A DNA stretch of 64,000 nt from Avena insularis. Its lineage: Eukaryota > Streptophyta > Magnoliopsida > Poales > Poaceae. The position numbers were made by a program, and so were the translations under genes. The stretch is from NCBI GenBank assembly GCA_023614405.1, contig CM042694.1:479791392-479855391 (forward strand), written 5' to 3'. Position 1 is the stretch's first letter. Every line of letters begins with the position of its first letter. The notes beneath the pieces were generated by a model that had not been told where the DNA came from, searched no databases, and saw only the letters and a program-made list of their open reading frames with translations. This document shows, piece by piece, positions 1 through 10,498 of the stretch.

Positions 1-215
1 TGCTTTACTACTACTGTTACTTTATTATTCCTACTACAAAACTGTTGCTACTAATAAACTGCTGTGAGCAAGATTGTTTCCAGGTGCAGCTGAATTGACA
101 ACCCAGTTGTTAATGCTTATAAATATTCTTTGGCTCCCCTTGTGTTGAATCAATAAATTGGGTTTCACTTGCCTCGAAAATACTGCGATACACCCCCTAT
201 ACTTGTGGGTCATCA
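1..215 (+). mobile_element. T1: terminal part of a gypsy-type LTR, cut by the window edge
   Basis: The stretch ends in CTTGTGGGTCATCA, which is the reverse complement of the LTR start seen at 52601 and 58978 (TGATGACCCACAAG), so an LTR of a related Athila/Sabrina-like group ends at 215 in the opposite orientation to T12. A plant-type polyadenylation signal AATAAA lies at 152-157, as expected for the R region of a plus-strand LTR. Only the last 215 bases are visible. It cannot be decided whether this is a 3' LTR, a 5' LTR or a solo LTR. It lies in or beside the 3' untranslated part of T2. Confidence 0.7.
152..157 (+). promoter_or_regulatory. Polyadenylation signal of the T1 LTR
   Basis: AATAAA occurs 58 bases before the inferred LTR end, in a T-rich context. 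This position fits the R/U5 boundary of a plus-oriented LTR. The call rests on motif and position only. Confidence 0.4.
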
Positions 216-551
216 CTTGCCATGAAGCCAAATCTTGTTGGACAACAGCAAGTTGAAGAGTTAGGTTTTTGGTGCTCACACACTACTGACCCGGCTTAGG
301 TAGAAACAACTTACACCAGCCGACATAAAAATAAATAACTAAAACTGGAAACAACAAATACTACTAAGGCAGTACCCGAGTTACTGCTCGAGGTGCCAAG
401 ATTTCATTCATAAGCTCATTGCTGGCATACATACCGACATATGAGAGATTCGGATACACACACTTCTTTGCTAAGTGTAGAATGGTCGAAGTAGAGCTAT
501 CTTCCATGGATGCTTAGATTCTTCGCCGGACCTGTCCGCCTTGTTCTTCTC
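216..551 (-). other. 3' untranslated part of T2, no gene seen
   Basis: Downstream of the integrase C-terminus of T2 there is no coding similarity that I recognise. The stretch is AT-rich and has a short palindromic motif near 372-402 (GAGTTACTGCTC). It is assigned to T2 because nothing interrupts it between the T1 LTR end and the T2 pol. Confidence 0.4.
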
Positions 552-1007
552 CTATGGTTTTGCATCGATGAGATAATATGAGTCATTGTGTAATGCTTTG
601 CTCACAATGAATGGCCCTTCCCATGGGGGGGAGAGCTTATGCATGCCAGCAGTACGTTGTACCAACCGGAGTACCAGATCACCTTCCCAGAAGACTCGGG
701 GGTTTACTTTCCGGCTATGATAGCGTTGGAGATTTTGCTGATATATGGCGGATCTGGACAATGCCAATTCTCTCGCTTCTTCCAGCAGATCAACATCATT
801 TTGCCGGGCTTCTCGCACTTCGGCTTCTGTGTATTGGGTGACCTCGCTCAAATAGTATACTGGCCTTTGCATTGACTTACCTCTTCGTCGCGCTCTACCA
901 TAATTACTGCACTTACAACTCGGTTGGTTGCGGCTATACAGAGCAACATTGGCTCCTTTGATAGTGGAGAGGCTAACACTGGTGCAGTGGCTAGCATCTT
1001 CTTTCAT
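552..1007 (-). pseudogene. T2 pol C-terminal remnant: RNase H start fused to integrase C-terminus
   Basis: The reading frame opens with the stretch that follows RT in Tat elements and reaches the conserved RPVYYLSEV near position 840. It then jumps straight to sequence normally found after the integrase catalytic core (EEARELALSRSAIYQQ, then YHSRKV and the PPWEGPF chromo-like end). In T10 the same two landmarks are about 1.8 kb apart, with the rest of RNase H, the HHCC zinc finger and the DDE core between them. All catalytic parts of integrase are therefore missing, and the fused ORF cannot supply integration. The junction is in frame, which suggests one clean deletion. The frame is one step from the upstream RT ORF, with an overlap of 4 bases. 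Confidence 0.8.
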
Positions 1008-1906
1008 TGGATAAAGACTTCATTGGCCTGCCGTGTCCAAATGAACTTGTCCGACTTTTTCATGAGTTGATAGAGAGGCAGTGCCTTTTCTCCCAACCGA
1101 CTTAAGGATACCAGGCACCCAGTGAATTTCTGGACATCGTTAAGGCACTTCGGCAGTTCCATTCGCTCTATGGCCCGGATTTTAGTTGGGTTGACTTCGA
1201 TACCTCGGCTGGAGACAACGAATCCGAGTAATTTTCCAGCCGGGACACCGAAGGTACATTTCTCCGGGTTAAGCTTCATTCGGAACCTCCTTAGGTTCGC
1301 GAATGTCTGCCTGATATCGTCAAGGAGCGTTTTGCTTTCCTTGGTCTTGATAACAACATCATCCACATATACCTGCACATTTTGACCAATTTGGTCGTGT
1401 AAACATTTCTGCATACATCTTTGGTATGTTGCCCCTGCATTATGTAAACCAAATGGCATGGTGCGATAACACTAAGCCCCATACGGGGTGATAAATGCAG
1501 TCTTTATTTGATCACTCGGATTCAGGGGTATCTGGTGGAAACCAAAATATGCATCTATGAATGACAACAGTTCACATCCAGCAGTTGAATCTATGACCTG
1601 ATCTATCCTTGGCAGTGGAAATGGATCTTTTGGACATGCCTTATTCAGGTTCGTGTAATCGATACACATACGCCAAACCACTTCCACATTCGGATCATCT
1701 TTCTTCTTTTCTACGAGCACCGGATTAGACAGCCAATCCGGGTAAAGCACTTCCATGATAAACCCAGCTGTGAGGAGCCGAGCTATCTCATCCCCAATGA
1801 CTTTTCTCCTATCTTCGGCGAAGCGGTGGAGAGGTTGCTTCACCAGCCTTGCTCCGGGTCTCACATTCAAAGAGTGCTTGGCCAACTCCCTCGGAACACC
1901 TTGCAA
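1004..1906 (-). pseudogene. pol: T2 reverse transcriptase
   Basis: Two ORFs in one frame, 1472-1906 and 1004-1459, are separated by a stop in the PYGA-PFGLHNAGATYQRC region, so the RT is broken once in its palm. The first half carries the primer-grip side motifs MCIDYTNLNKACPKDPFPLP and FIDAYFGFHQI. The second half carries the catalytic YVDDVVIKT box, which is intact, and the connection region LGEKALPLYQLMKK. The enzyme would copy element RNA into DNA in the cytoplasmic particle. It lies between protease (upstream) and the RNase H/integrase fusion. The lineage call (Tat) rests on the motif spelling and on similarity to T3, T7 and T10. Confidence 0.85.
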
Positions 1907-1969
1907 GTCCTGTGTGGACCAAGCAAAGATATCTCGATTCTCACAGAGGAAGTTGACGAGCTCGCTTTC

Positions 1970-2954
1970 CTATTTGTCATTTAACCCGGCACCAATTGTT
2001 ACAGTGCGCTCTGGGAACAGATCATCAACAGGCACTTTCTTCGTATCCTTCGTTGCTTGAAACGAAACACTTCCATGCGGGTTACTCAGCGTCGGCATAT
2101 ACTGCTGCGCGGACTGAGCCAGTGCCTCTACTTCCTGTATCTTTCTTTTCTCTTGTGCAATCATGAGTGACTCGGCTAGGTTAGACCCGGATGACGCACA
2201 CTCAATGGAACGTCGGAAATCTCCAGCTATGGTAATTACTCCATTTGGCCCGGGCAACTTCATCTTCAAGAAAACTGATGTGAAAACTCGCCATGAACTT
2301 GTTCAGTGCTGGCCTGCCGAGTAACGCGTGATACGCACTTTCTAAGTTCACTACTTCAAACTCCAAATTCTCTGTTCGGCAGTTATCTCGCGTGCCGAAT
2401 AACACATCGACTCGGACTTTGCCAATGGGCTCACAGGATATGCCTGGCACAATACCATAAAACGTTGTTCTGGTAGCCTGGAGCATGTTCTCCGAGATAC
2501 CCAACTTGCGCATTGTATCCGCATACATGATATTGATGCTGCTGCCATTGTCTATCAGCACCTTGGAGAATCTCACATTTATATTTGGCCCGATGAATGT
2601 TGGGTCCAGTACTAACGCATACGAACCAGGGCTAGGCATAAGCTTGGGGTGATCCTTGATACTCCAGGTGATTTCCTGATCCGACCAAGGCATATACCTC
2701 GTCATTGCAGGCATTACCGCATTCACCTCCATATGTCGGCGTTGCAAACTCTTTCTATCTGTTTCCTCTGTGGTAAACACACAGTAACTCTGGTGATGCT
2801 CTCTGTATTCATTTCTCCCCTCATTTTCGGGATACCTCTGATCCGGTTGATGCTGGTCTTCCACTTGATGCACTGCATCCCTTCTCTCATGGTTGTCATA
2901 CCTCGGCGGAGGGGGAGGCAACATTAACTGTTGCGTGTTCGCTCCAGAGAGCAA
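1970..2954 (-). pseudogene. T2 aspartic protease region
   Basis: The ORF 2202-2954 starts with a Pro-rich linker. It then has the hydrophobic stretch before the active site, the catalytic-type motif VLIDNGSSINIMY near 2515-2555, and the flap-side LLGRPALNKFM. In Tat relatives here the motif reads MDGGSSINIMY; the DNGS form keeps the catalytic aspartate. A frameshift near 2230-2270 passes the frame to 1970-2269 (LPGPNGVITIAGD), the linker to RT. A retroviral-type protease processes Gag-Pol. A stop separates this frame from the gag zinc motif just upstream. Confidence 0.75.
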
Positions 2955-3120
2955 TTGCTATCGGGGTAACTCCTGCCGAGGTTGATCATTCCGAGGTGCC
3001 CGAGCATTCCCCGAACCACTTTGTTCTATCTTCATCATCCACTCACATTGCCGAGTCGTGTGACCCGCCGGGTTACTCGGATTTGGCGTGTGAAATTTAC
3101 ACGGCTGATCCAGCATGGCC
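2955..3120 (-). pseudogene. T2 gag zinc-knuckle-like segment
   Basis: On the minus strand, in frame with the protease ORF but behind a stop, there is a CKFH then GHTTRQC pattern with Asn/Pro-rich spacing (C-x2-H ... H-x4-C). This is the nucleic-acid-binding motif usually found at the end of Tat Gag. It follows directly on the gag ORF at 3121, which ends a little early, so a frameshift lies at the junction. Confidence 0.6.
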
Positions 3121-4152
3121 TCATAAGTGTACCTTGGACGGTCTTTCTTTTCCTGCCATCGCTTTTCTTACGCTCAAGGCCCAAGTTTTCTTGCCATCAT
3201 TTCTTGGGGTCCATTGTTGCCCTCCAGTTTTCTGACGCTGATTACTCCCTGCTCCAGGCTGATCCTGATTTATAGCAGCAACTTGTTGCGAACTGTATCT
3301 GTAATCCGGTCTATCATCTCTTCTCTTACCCCGGTAATCATTTCGCCGGGATGATCCGGCTCCATCTCTCTGGTAGTACTCCTCATTTGACTCGTTTGAC
3401 ACAAGCCTAGGTTGAGTCGGATCACCCAGTGCATATGAATCTGCAATCCGGATTGTCTCTGCCAGCGTAGTTGGCATATCCCTTTGTAGCCTTTGCCACA
3501 ACATGCTTGCATATCTACACCCTTGTGCAAACCAAGCTATTGCCTGTGACTCGATCACACCCTCACATGAGTTTCGCACTGTGCACCACCGGGTTAAGAA
3601 CTCCTGGTCCGTCTCATTCGGTCTCTGCTTGCACATTGCTAGGGAATGTGGCCTATTCGGCCTCTGATACGTGCTCGAGAAGTTTCTTACAAACATTTCC
3701 TCAAAGTCAATCCAATAGTTGATACTTCCGGGTGGCAAATTGTTCAGCCATACCCTTGCTGGCCCCTCCAGCATTTGAGGTACGTATCTCACAGCCCATC
3801 TCAAGTTGCCCGTTGCAATTTTCACCGCTGTAGCATAGTTGATCAACCAATCCTCCGGGTTCGTGCTACTGTCATATGTTTTCGTGCCTCTAGGTAACTG
3901 AAAGTTTGGTACCGGAGGCTCCTTCATGGTCCGGGGCCCAAAACACGCCGGACCCGGAGGACCTTGACACTCAATTTGCTCCGACCTATAAAGCCGATCC
4001 AGCTTCAACCTGGCATCGTCAGGCATCAAGTCCCTGCTCCCCAATCTTGACCCTATCACATGATAGTCCGGCCTTGTGTATCCTGCGTTCACCATTTCTG
4101 AATCACCATCATTATATCTGTCTTGCTCTCGTGGAGCACCTCTCTGTTGCAT
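3121..4152 (-). CDS. gag: T2 Gag core domain
   Basis: This is a 343-residue ORF with a retrotransposon gag domain in its middle: WLINYATAVKIATGN, then QMLEGPARVWLNNLPPGSI, then FEEMFVRNFSSTYQRPNRP, and a C-terminal Arg/Asp-rich low-complexity tail. Gag forms the virus-like particle that holds the element RNA. The N-terminal part of Gag lies upstream in other frames (4378-5182), so the protein is frameshifted, but this segment itself is open. The Met used is only the first in the open stretch and is probably internal to the original protein. Confidence 0.8.
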   Translation of the reverse strand: MQQRGAPREQDRYNDGDSEMVNAGYTRPDYHVIGSRLGSRDLMPDDARLKLDRLYRSEQIECQGPPGPACFGPRTMKEPPVPNFQLPRGTKTYDSSTNPEDWLINYATAVKIATGNLRWAVRYVPQMLEGPARVWLNNLPPGSINYWIDFEEMFVRNFSSTYQRPNRPHSLAMCKQRPNETDQEFLTRWCTVRNSCEGVIESQAIAWFAQGCRYASMLWQRLQRDMPTTLAETIRIADSYALGDPTQPRLVSNESNEEYYQRDGAGSSRRNDYRGKRRDDRPDYRYSSQQVAAINQDQPGAGSNQRQKTGGQQWTPRNDGKKTWALSVRKAMAGKERPSKVHL

Positions 4153-4377
4153 ACCTCGGCCGGCACTTTGCTCTTGCCTTGGTATATTCCGCTATTGCGG
4201 TTGCCCTGCTCCCGCTGAGTTGCGTTGTCCGACATTGCCGTTTATAGCATTTCCTTGACCGGCATTGCCTTGGTCGCGGTTACCTCGGCCAGCCTCACCT
4301 CGGCTGACACTTCGGCGATCATCATTCGCCTGTATTGCTTTTCCTTTCCCTGCCCTTGCCGTGTCATATGGGACTAT

Positions 4378-5182
4378 CTATTTGTTTCTCCTTGCTGAGG
4401 TTACCACCTCCTCTCTTCTTGGGTCTCCATGAGGGGATGATGCTGATCCTGCTGATTTCTTCGGGTTACCTACAGTTGAATGAACAATTTTAGATGCACC
4501 AGCCCTTGCTGGGTTTGCCCTGAGCAACTCTTCATTTTGTCTGTTCGTGATCCGAACCAACTCATTGACTCTTTCCTGCTGTCTTTGTCGGGCTTCACCC
4601 GTCAAACCCTCTAACTCGGATGCAGCTGCATCCGCTGCTTTGAGGTTCTTTGCAGTCTTGTACTTGGCAGCCCAGACAGAAAGTTCTCTGATTCCTCAAC
4701 TTAGTATCACCCTCTTTGTTCATTTCACTGATGAGATTTTTTCCCTTCACTTTTACTGCATCTACCTTATTTGCTCTTGCGTACTCACGCAGTGTCATGT
4801 TCAACGACTACTGAGCCGCGGCTATCTTTTTTGCACCCTCTAGTATTTTCTGCCTAGTCTCCTCTAACTCGGCCTGTGCCTGAGCCAGGTCTACTGCAGG
4901 TGCTATGGGGCTCTCTAGGCTATCTATTGCCTGTTGCAGCATATTCTCAGGCCTCTCTAGTGGAGGACCTCTACTTTTCCTTGGTGCCTTTGGTGTTACC
5001 TCCGGATCTAGTGCCGGATCCTTGCTCGCGCCAGCGCCAGGCGATGTCATCATCACCTCGGCGCGGTCAGGGGAGCGAGTGATACTCGCCCCGTGAACCA
5101 TGCTAAGGGGTGGCTCGTCTCCCTCGACGACGTGCCGCGAGTGAACGCACGACACATCGACAACAACGTAAATCTTGTGCAT
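4378..5182 (-). pseudogene. T2 Gag N-terminal region, frameshifted
   Basis: Three consecutive ORF pieces (4808-5182, 4595-4804, 4378-4605) carry charged, Ala/Glu/Gln-rich sequence such as LAQAQAELEETRQKILEGAK and RQRQQERVNELVRITNRQNE, which should form coiled coil. They lie between the primer binding site and the gag core in minus orientation, where Tat elements have a long poorly conserved Gag N-terminus. Frames change at about 4600 and 4806. No enzymatic motif is seen. Confidence 0.55.
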
Positions 5183-5360
5183 GCCGAGCTTGATGAAGAG
5201 GCCGTTGCGCGGGAGAGGTCGCTTGCCGAAGTAGCCAGCGTTGTCGCTGACAAAGTCTAGCGCTCCAAAGCGCTAAACATGCCCGAAGACGATGCGTTCG
5301 CCGGTGCCGATGAGGTTTCCCGTCCGGATCTTCACTCCTGCTAGCGCCGCTAGCCCCATA

Positions 5361-5371
5361 GTGGGCGCCAA
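5361..5371 (-). other. T2 primer binding site
   Basis: The minus strand reads TTGGCGCCCAC directly next to the inner end of the right LTR. This is the usual tRNA-complementary primer site of Tat-type gypsy elements and fixes the minus orientation of T2. Confidence 0.75.
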
Positions 5372-5372
5372 C

Positions 5373-6178
5373 TGTCATGGTGGTGTCACGGCAGATGCCA
5401 TGGATAGGCTAAAGGTGGGGACTAAATGCACTAGAGGAATCCAGGGAGGGATAGTGTGGTGATTCCACACACAGATGTTTGTATTTGATTCACTTCCACG
5501 GTTTACAAGTGCTCCTTGAGCTGTATTGGGGAGAGGAGGAATAAGGGACTCTCTTACTCTCACCACTAGATAGCTCTCAGGAAACTAGAACTAAACCAGT
5601 AAAGACCAATCCACTCGAGATCAACCCTTTCTACAGAGGCCCTAGCCCTCCTTATATAGGGGTGGCTAGGTCTCCAATTAAGGCATACGTGGAGGCATAT
5701 TCCAGGGAATATGCCTCTTCCCAAAATAGTAAGCCGACCGGGTCACTTTTGCCCAGCGTCATCCCCGTAGAGGCTACGTGAGCCTCTGCGGAGCCCGTGT
5801 CATCCGACACAGGCATCGTCACCTTTGTCGGCCATGCCTCGGTGGTCCTGGCCTCTGTCCGCTTCGCTCACGCTCTGCGTACAGTGGTCACCCTTTGACC
5901 AGTGAGATACCTTCCTTCTCTTACAAGCTTGATATAACCCGGATTGCACCTAGTTGATCCGGCCACACCTGTACCTGCATACGAGTTAGATACATCTTAC
6001 CGACATACTTCATAAGTCGACTGAGACCCAGTTAGGTGGACATCCCCTAGCCCGGGTTACCCCATGATTCGGCCTGCTTTGAGGTGACTCGGCTAGCACC
6101 TACTTTGACCTTGCCGTACCTCGGCTAACTTGGCCTTTATACCTCGGCATGACCCTACCTGGGGGTATCCCCCCAACA
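5373..6178 (-). repeat. T2 5' LTR (806 bp)
   Basis: On the plus strand the block begins TGTCATGGTGGTGTCACG and ends ATCCCCCCAACA, so on the minus strand it runs TGTTGGGG...CATGACA with the canonical TG/CA ends. The inner end abuts the primer binding site; the outer end abuts T3 sequence. A TATA motif lies inside. The partner 3' LTR is outside the window. Confidence 0.8.
5651..5658 (-). promoter_or_regulatory. TATA box of the T2 LTR promoter
   Basis: The minus strand reads TATATAAG in the LTR, with a GC-rich stretch just upstream (TAGCCACCCC). The position within the LTR fits the U3 promoter. This is inferred from motif and context only. Confidence 0.5.
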
Positions 6179-6183
6179 GGAGA

Positions 6184-6950
6184 GGAGACCGAAGGTTTGT
6201 GGATGATGTCGAGGAAGACGCCCGTGGGTGGCGTTTAGCGGGTTGATCCAATGCGGGAGAGAGTGTCGGCCTCCTCGTTCTTGCGCCTGTCGATCCACTC
6301 GACGGAGTAGCCGGTGAAGTGACCTCCTAGCTGGTCCACCGCTTGGCGGTATGCTATCATGGTAGGGGAGACGGCGTCGCAGGTCCCAGCGACTTGTCCG
6401 GCGAGTAGGTCAGAGTCGCCGTAGCACCGTAGGTGATTCGCGTTCATCTCCTTAGCGGCCCGCATGCCATGAAGGAGGGCCTCGTACTTGGCCATGTTGT
6501 TGGTGTAGGGCGTGAAGTCGAGGTGGAGCATGTAGCGAAGCTTGTCGCCTTTGGGGGAGGTGAGGACGATCCTAGTCCCTGTGCCATCCATGTTCTTGGA
6601 CTCTTCGAAGTGGAGCGACCAGTAATGGAGATAGGGTAGCTTCTCAGGTTGTGGCGCCTCTTTCCAATTGGCGAGGAAATCGGCCAGGGCTTGCGATTTG
6701 ATCCCTTTGTGTGGATCGTACTTGATGTTGTGGATGCCGATTTCGACGGCCCACTTAGCGACTCACCCAGTCGCCTCTCGATTGCGGATGATGTCATGCA
6801 ACGGCGCGGAGGAGACGACCGTGATGGGGTGCTCCTGGAAGTACTGTGGGAGTCGCCGTTGGGCTCTAAAGACCGCATACACCATTTTCTGGTATTGCGG
6901 GTAGTGCTGCCTTGAGTCTATTAGGACCTCGCTGATGTAGTAGACGGGGC
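6184..6950 (-). pseudogene. T3 RNase H domain
   Basis: The ORF 6235-6591 and the adjoining frame carry an RNase H fold: KYEALLHGMRAAKEMN, then the aspartate of CYGDSDLLAGQVAGTCDA, then the C-terminal EEADTLSRIGS. Upstream, about 6600-6950, lies the RT-connection module with YYISEV and YFQEHPITVVSSAPL, interrupted by a stop at about 6953. In T10 the first catalytic aspartate is in LHFDGSKN; here the same spot reads LHFEESKN, so the first catalytic Asp is changed. RNase H removes the RNA strand after first-strand synthesis. T2 cuts the element just downstream. Confidence 0.8.
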
Positions 6951-6951
6951 G

Positions 6952-7606
6952 CTATACGGGGCGCTCCTTGCCCTCTTCTGGTCGCTCGGCGACCTTCATG
7001 GCGCTCACGACTCGAGTGGAGGCCACAACGTAGACGAGCATTGGCTCTTTGTCAATTGGGGTGGCAAGCAGTGGTGCCGTGAGCAGCACTTCCTTGAGCA
7101 CCTTGAGCATGTTGTCCGCTTCTTTGTCCCATTGGAATGTGGGGTTCTTGCGCATCAGGCAGTAGAGGGGCATCGCCTTCTCACCGAGCCGAGGGATGAA
7201 GCGACTGAGGGTCGTGACTCGCTCGTCCAGCTTCTGGATGTCGCATGGGCACTCGGCTTTCTCGAACCGCCCGTCGTTTCGAGACCACGTACCAAAGTAG
7301 CTGTCCGGTGGGCACACCGAAGGTGCACTTTCCTGGATTGATCTTGATCTTGTACCTCCGCAGATTCAAGAAGGTCTCAACCAGGTCGGTGAGCACGTCA
7401 CTTTGGCGGGTGGATTTTACCACCACGTCATCGATGTAGACATGGATGTTGCGGCCAATTTGACTCGCAAGGCACTCCTTCATGAACCTTTTATAGGTCA
7501 CTCCAGCATTCTTGAGGCCAAACATCATGGTGATGTAGCAGAAGGAGCCGAATGGCGTGATGAACGCCGTCTTCTCCTTTTTCTCGACCGCCATTTTGAT
7601 CTGGTT
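6952..7606 (-). pseudogene. pol: T3 reverse transcriptase, C-terminal half
   Basis: The ORF 7181-7636 (its first residues come from T4 sequence) holds FITPFGSFCYITMMFGLKNA and the catalytic box YIDDVVVKS, then KINPGKCTFGVP. A frameshift near 7250-7310 passes the frame to 6952-7317, with SRFIPRLGEKAMPLYCLMRK and the connection region. The N-terminal half of this RT lies at 24091-24480, on the far side of the T4 insertion. The catalytic aspartates are kept, but the gene is cut and shifted. Confidence 0.8.
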
Positions 7607-7611
7607 GTAGC
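7607..7611. other. Target-site duplication of T4, left copy
   Basis: GTAGC precedes the LTR start at 7612 and GTAGA follows the LTR end at 24090. The homologous uninterrupted T10 sequence near 46230 supports this spot as one continuous target. One base differs between the two copies. Confidence 0.65.
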
Positions 7612-8831
7612 TAAAGGGAATATGCCTGAGAGGCAATAATAAAGTGGTTATTATCTTATTCCTTGTTTATGATAAATGTTTATTTTGCATGCTATAATTG
7701 TATTAATTAGGAAACGTTAATACATGTGTGTTTAATAAACAAAAAGGAAAGTTCCTAGTTATGCCTATCTTATAAACTAGCTCGTTGATTAACAAGATGA
7801 TCAAGGTTTCTTGATCATGGACATTGGATGTTGTTAATAACAAGGTCACAACATTAGTTGAATGATGTGATGAACATTCATCCGATGTATAGCATTATGA
7901 TCAAAGTCATTGTGTTTATATTGCTATAACATCATATGAAGTAATCCTAGTCCTTAGACCATGAGATCATGTCAATCACTAACACTAGAAGAATATCTTG
8001 ATAACATCAAACATCACACCGTGAAAGGGTGATTATAAAGGTGGGTTCAGTGCTACGAAAGTGTTATGTAGAGGCTCATGGATCAAGAGTGGGATTTGTC
8101 GATCCCGATGACGGATAGATATACTATGGGCCCTCTCGGTAATATCACATTGGTTAGCTTGCAAGCATGTGATGTGATCACTAGAATGTTATATCACGGG
8201 AACGAGAAAAGAGTACATGTCAGTAACGAGATCAAACTAGGTATGGAGATACCGATGATCGAACGGACATGTAATATATCGTTAGACAAAGGGATTTAGT
8301 TACTAGCGTTAAAGGTTCTCACGATCACAGAAGTCATCGTTGAATGCGTAGGAGTCGGTATGGATCTCCAGGTCCTGCTTTTGATTATTGATCTGAGAGG
8401 GGTCTCGATCATGTCTGCATTATTCGCGAACCATAGGGTGACACACTTAAGGGATACCGACACCATTTGGAGCAAATATGTTTCAGATAAAGATTTAAGA
8501 AAGCGCTGTAATTATTTCAATAGACACCGAAACTGTTTCGGGTGAAATTGCAAAAATTGGTTCTGCATGTAATATTGAAATGTTGCAAGGGGTTTTATGT
8601 GAATGTTTGTTAATTAAAGTAATTAACAAAATTCTGAATAAAATTAATAAAATAGTTTTATTAAATGAGAGGGCATTAAATTTGGAGAAATTTAATGCAT
8701 TTAAAGTGGAGACTTCAAAAAAGAATGTGAAGGGGCATTTTAATGTGGAGGGGGTTACCACCACATGAATGGGGGAGGTGAGGGGTCACCTCCATGAGGC
8801 GCCGGCCATGGGGAGGGGCACCACCTCCTCC

Positions 8832-8838
8832 TATAAAA
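8832..8838 (+). promoter_or_regulatory. TATA box in T4 5' LTR
   Basis: TATAAAA lies in a CT-rich context and recurs at the same place in the 3' LTR (23601-23607), in T8 (30133-30139) and, on the minus strand, in T9 (36809-36815). T5 is inserted about 35 bases downstream, so it splits the promoter from the leader. Confidence 0.6.
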
Positions 8839-8872
8839 GCCCCCCCCACACCCCTTCTTCCTCACACCTCCT

Positions 8873-10498
8873 TGATGGCTCTGTGTAAGGCGCCCAGAAA
8901 AGTGCTGGTGCGATGATGATGTAGAGCTCGTTGGGAACCCCAAGAGGAAGGTATGATGAGCACAGAAGCAAGTTTCCCTCAGTTATGAAACCAAGGTTTA
9001 TTCGAACCAGTAGGAGCAAGGAAACACCCCAAAGGTGTTACTAGCTGAGCTTTGGCAGGGCGCACTACCGGTGCTAGTAGCAACATGGAGACCTGCACAA
9101 CACAACCACAGAACTTTGTCCCCAACTTGCGATGAGGTTGTCAATTTCATCGTGTTTTGCTGAAAACAAAGGATTAAACGTATCGAATGGAAAGAAGTAA
9201 AAGTTTGCAGAAAGTAAACACAAAGCAGTAAACAGTTGTAGATTGTATGTAAAGAAAAAGGACCGGGATCCATAGTTTACTAGAGGTGGCTCTCCTTAGA
9301 TAGATAACATGTTGGGTGAACAAATTACAGCAGGGCAATTGACAAACGCCGAGAAAGCAATACATGCATATACTAATCATCTTGACTCCTTTGAGACTTG
9401 ATTGGGCATTACAACATAATACATAGACCGCCATCCAACTGCATCTATGACTAATAATCCACCTTCAGGTTATCATCCGAACCCCCTCCAGTATTAAGTT
9501 GCGAGCAACAGATTATTGCTTTACGAACTGCGTGTAAAGTAAACAATACGATTGTTCTATGAACAAAGGATTGTTGTTTTCTCCCTAGTAGCAACAGCAC
9601 ATCTAGTACCTTAAAGATTTCTGTCACTTCCCTAGATTACCAGAGGCATGAACCCACTATCGAGCATAAATACTAACTCTTGGAGTTGCTAGCATCTACT
9701 TGGCCAAGATAGCTACTAACAACGGAAAGCATGCAAGATCACAAATAACAAAGACATGATAGAATCAATAATCAATCTAAAATAGCATCTCAATATCCAT
9801 CGGATCCCCGCAAACACAACATGTATGATTACAAATAGATGATCTAGATCATGAACGAAGCTCACAAGATCTAGACATGAAAGCACAAAGGAGGAGAACC
9901 AGCCATCTAGCTACTACATGGATCCGTAGTCCAAGGATGAACTACTCACGCATCACACCGGAGGCTTGCATGGTGATGAAGAAGGCCTCCAGGGTGAATT
10001 CCCCTCTCCGGCAGGGTGCCGGGAAGAGCTTCAGATCCCTCCTGATCTAGGGATGGAGATGACGGCGGCTACAGACTCTTTCGTGGATTTTTGATCGAGT
10101 ACTTAGGGTTTTCGTCCCGGGGGCATCTTATAGGCGAAAGGAGAGGCCGAGGGGGTGCTGGGAGTGGCCACACCACCCCCTAGCATGGGCCAGGTCTGGC
10201 CGCGCGGCCAGGTGGTGTGGTGGCTCCCTGGCCCTTCTCCGTCTTGTATTCTGGCACTTGATCCCTTCCAAAAAATAGGCACTTTGGCTTTTGTCCCGTC
10301 CAATTCCGAGAATATTCATTTTCTGATTTTCCTGGAACCAAAAACAGCAGAAAACAGGCAGCTGGCACTTTGGCTCTTGTTAATAGGTTAGTCCAAGAAA
10401 TCATATGAAAAGTACTCCAAAGTTGGAACAAAACACAAGAAAGTGGATAAAACCAAGCATGGAACATCAAAAATTATAGATACATTTGCAATGTATCA
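8873..10498 (-). repeat. T5: solo LTR of an Athila-like gypsy element (1626 bp)
   Basis: The block begins TGATGGCTCTGTG and ends AATGTATCA on the plus strand, with a perfect 5-bp target duplication CTCCT at 8868-8872 and 10499-10503. No primer site or coding sequence is inside. The end resembles the LTR end of T6 (TTGATGTTCCATGCTTG on the minus strand), so the LTR is probably read on the minus strand and is of a related group, though the other end differs. A solo LTR arises by recombination between the two LTRs of a full element. Confidence 0.85.
10126..10132 (-). promoter_or_regulatory. TATA-like motif in T5
   Basis: The minus strand reads TATAAGATGCC, the same phrase as in both T6 LTRs (15126 and 20300). 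Conservation between otherwise diverged LTRs supports a core promoter role. This is inference from motif conservation. Confidence 0.45.

Larger units (their letters stand above)
216..6178 (-). mobile_element. T2: Tat-lineage Ty3/gypsy element with internal deletion
   Basis: Read on the minus strand the order is 5' LTR (5373-6178), primer binding site, gag, protease, reverse transcriptase, a fused RNase H/integrase remnant, and a 3' untranslated stretch (216-551) with no visible coding. The RT signature CPKDPFPLPRIDQVIDSTAG is typical of the plant Tat lineage. The element has several in-frame stops and frameshifts and lacks the integrase core. Its 3' LTR is not seen and would lie beyond T1, off the left edge. 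It is inserted in the RNase H/integrase region of T3, because T3 sequence homologous to T10 resumes at 6179. Confidence 0.85.

Noticed and set aside
34..279. 81-codon minus-strand ORF at the left edge
   Set aside because: It runs across the T1 LTR end into T2 and shows no motif.
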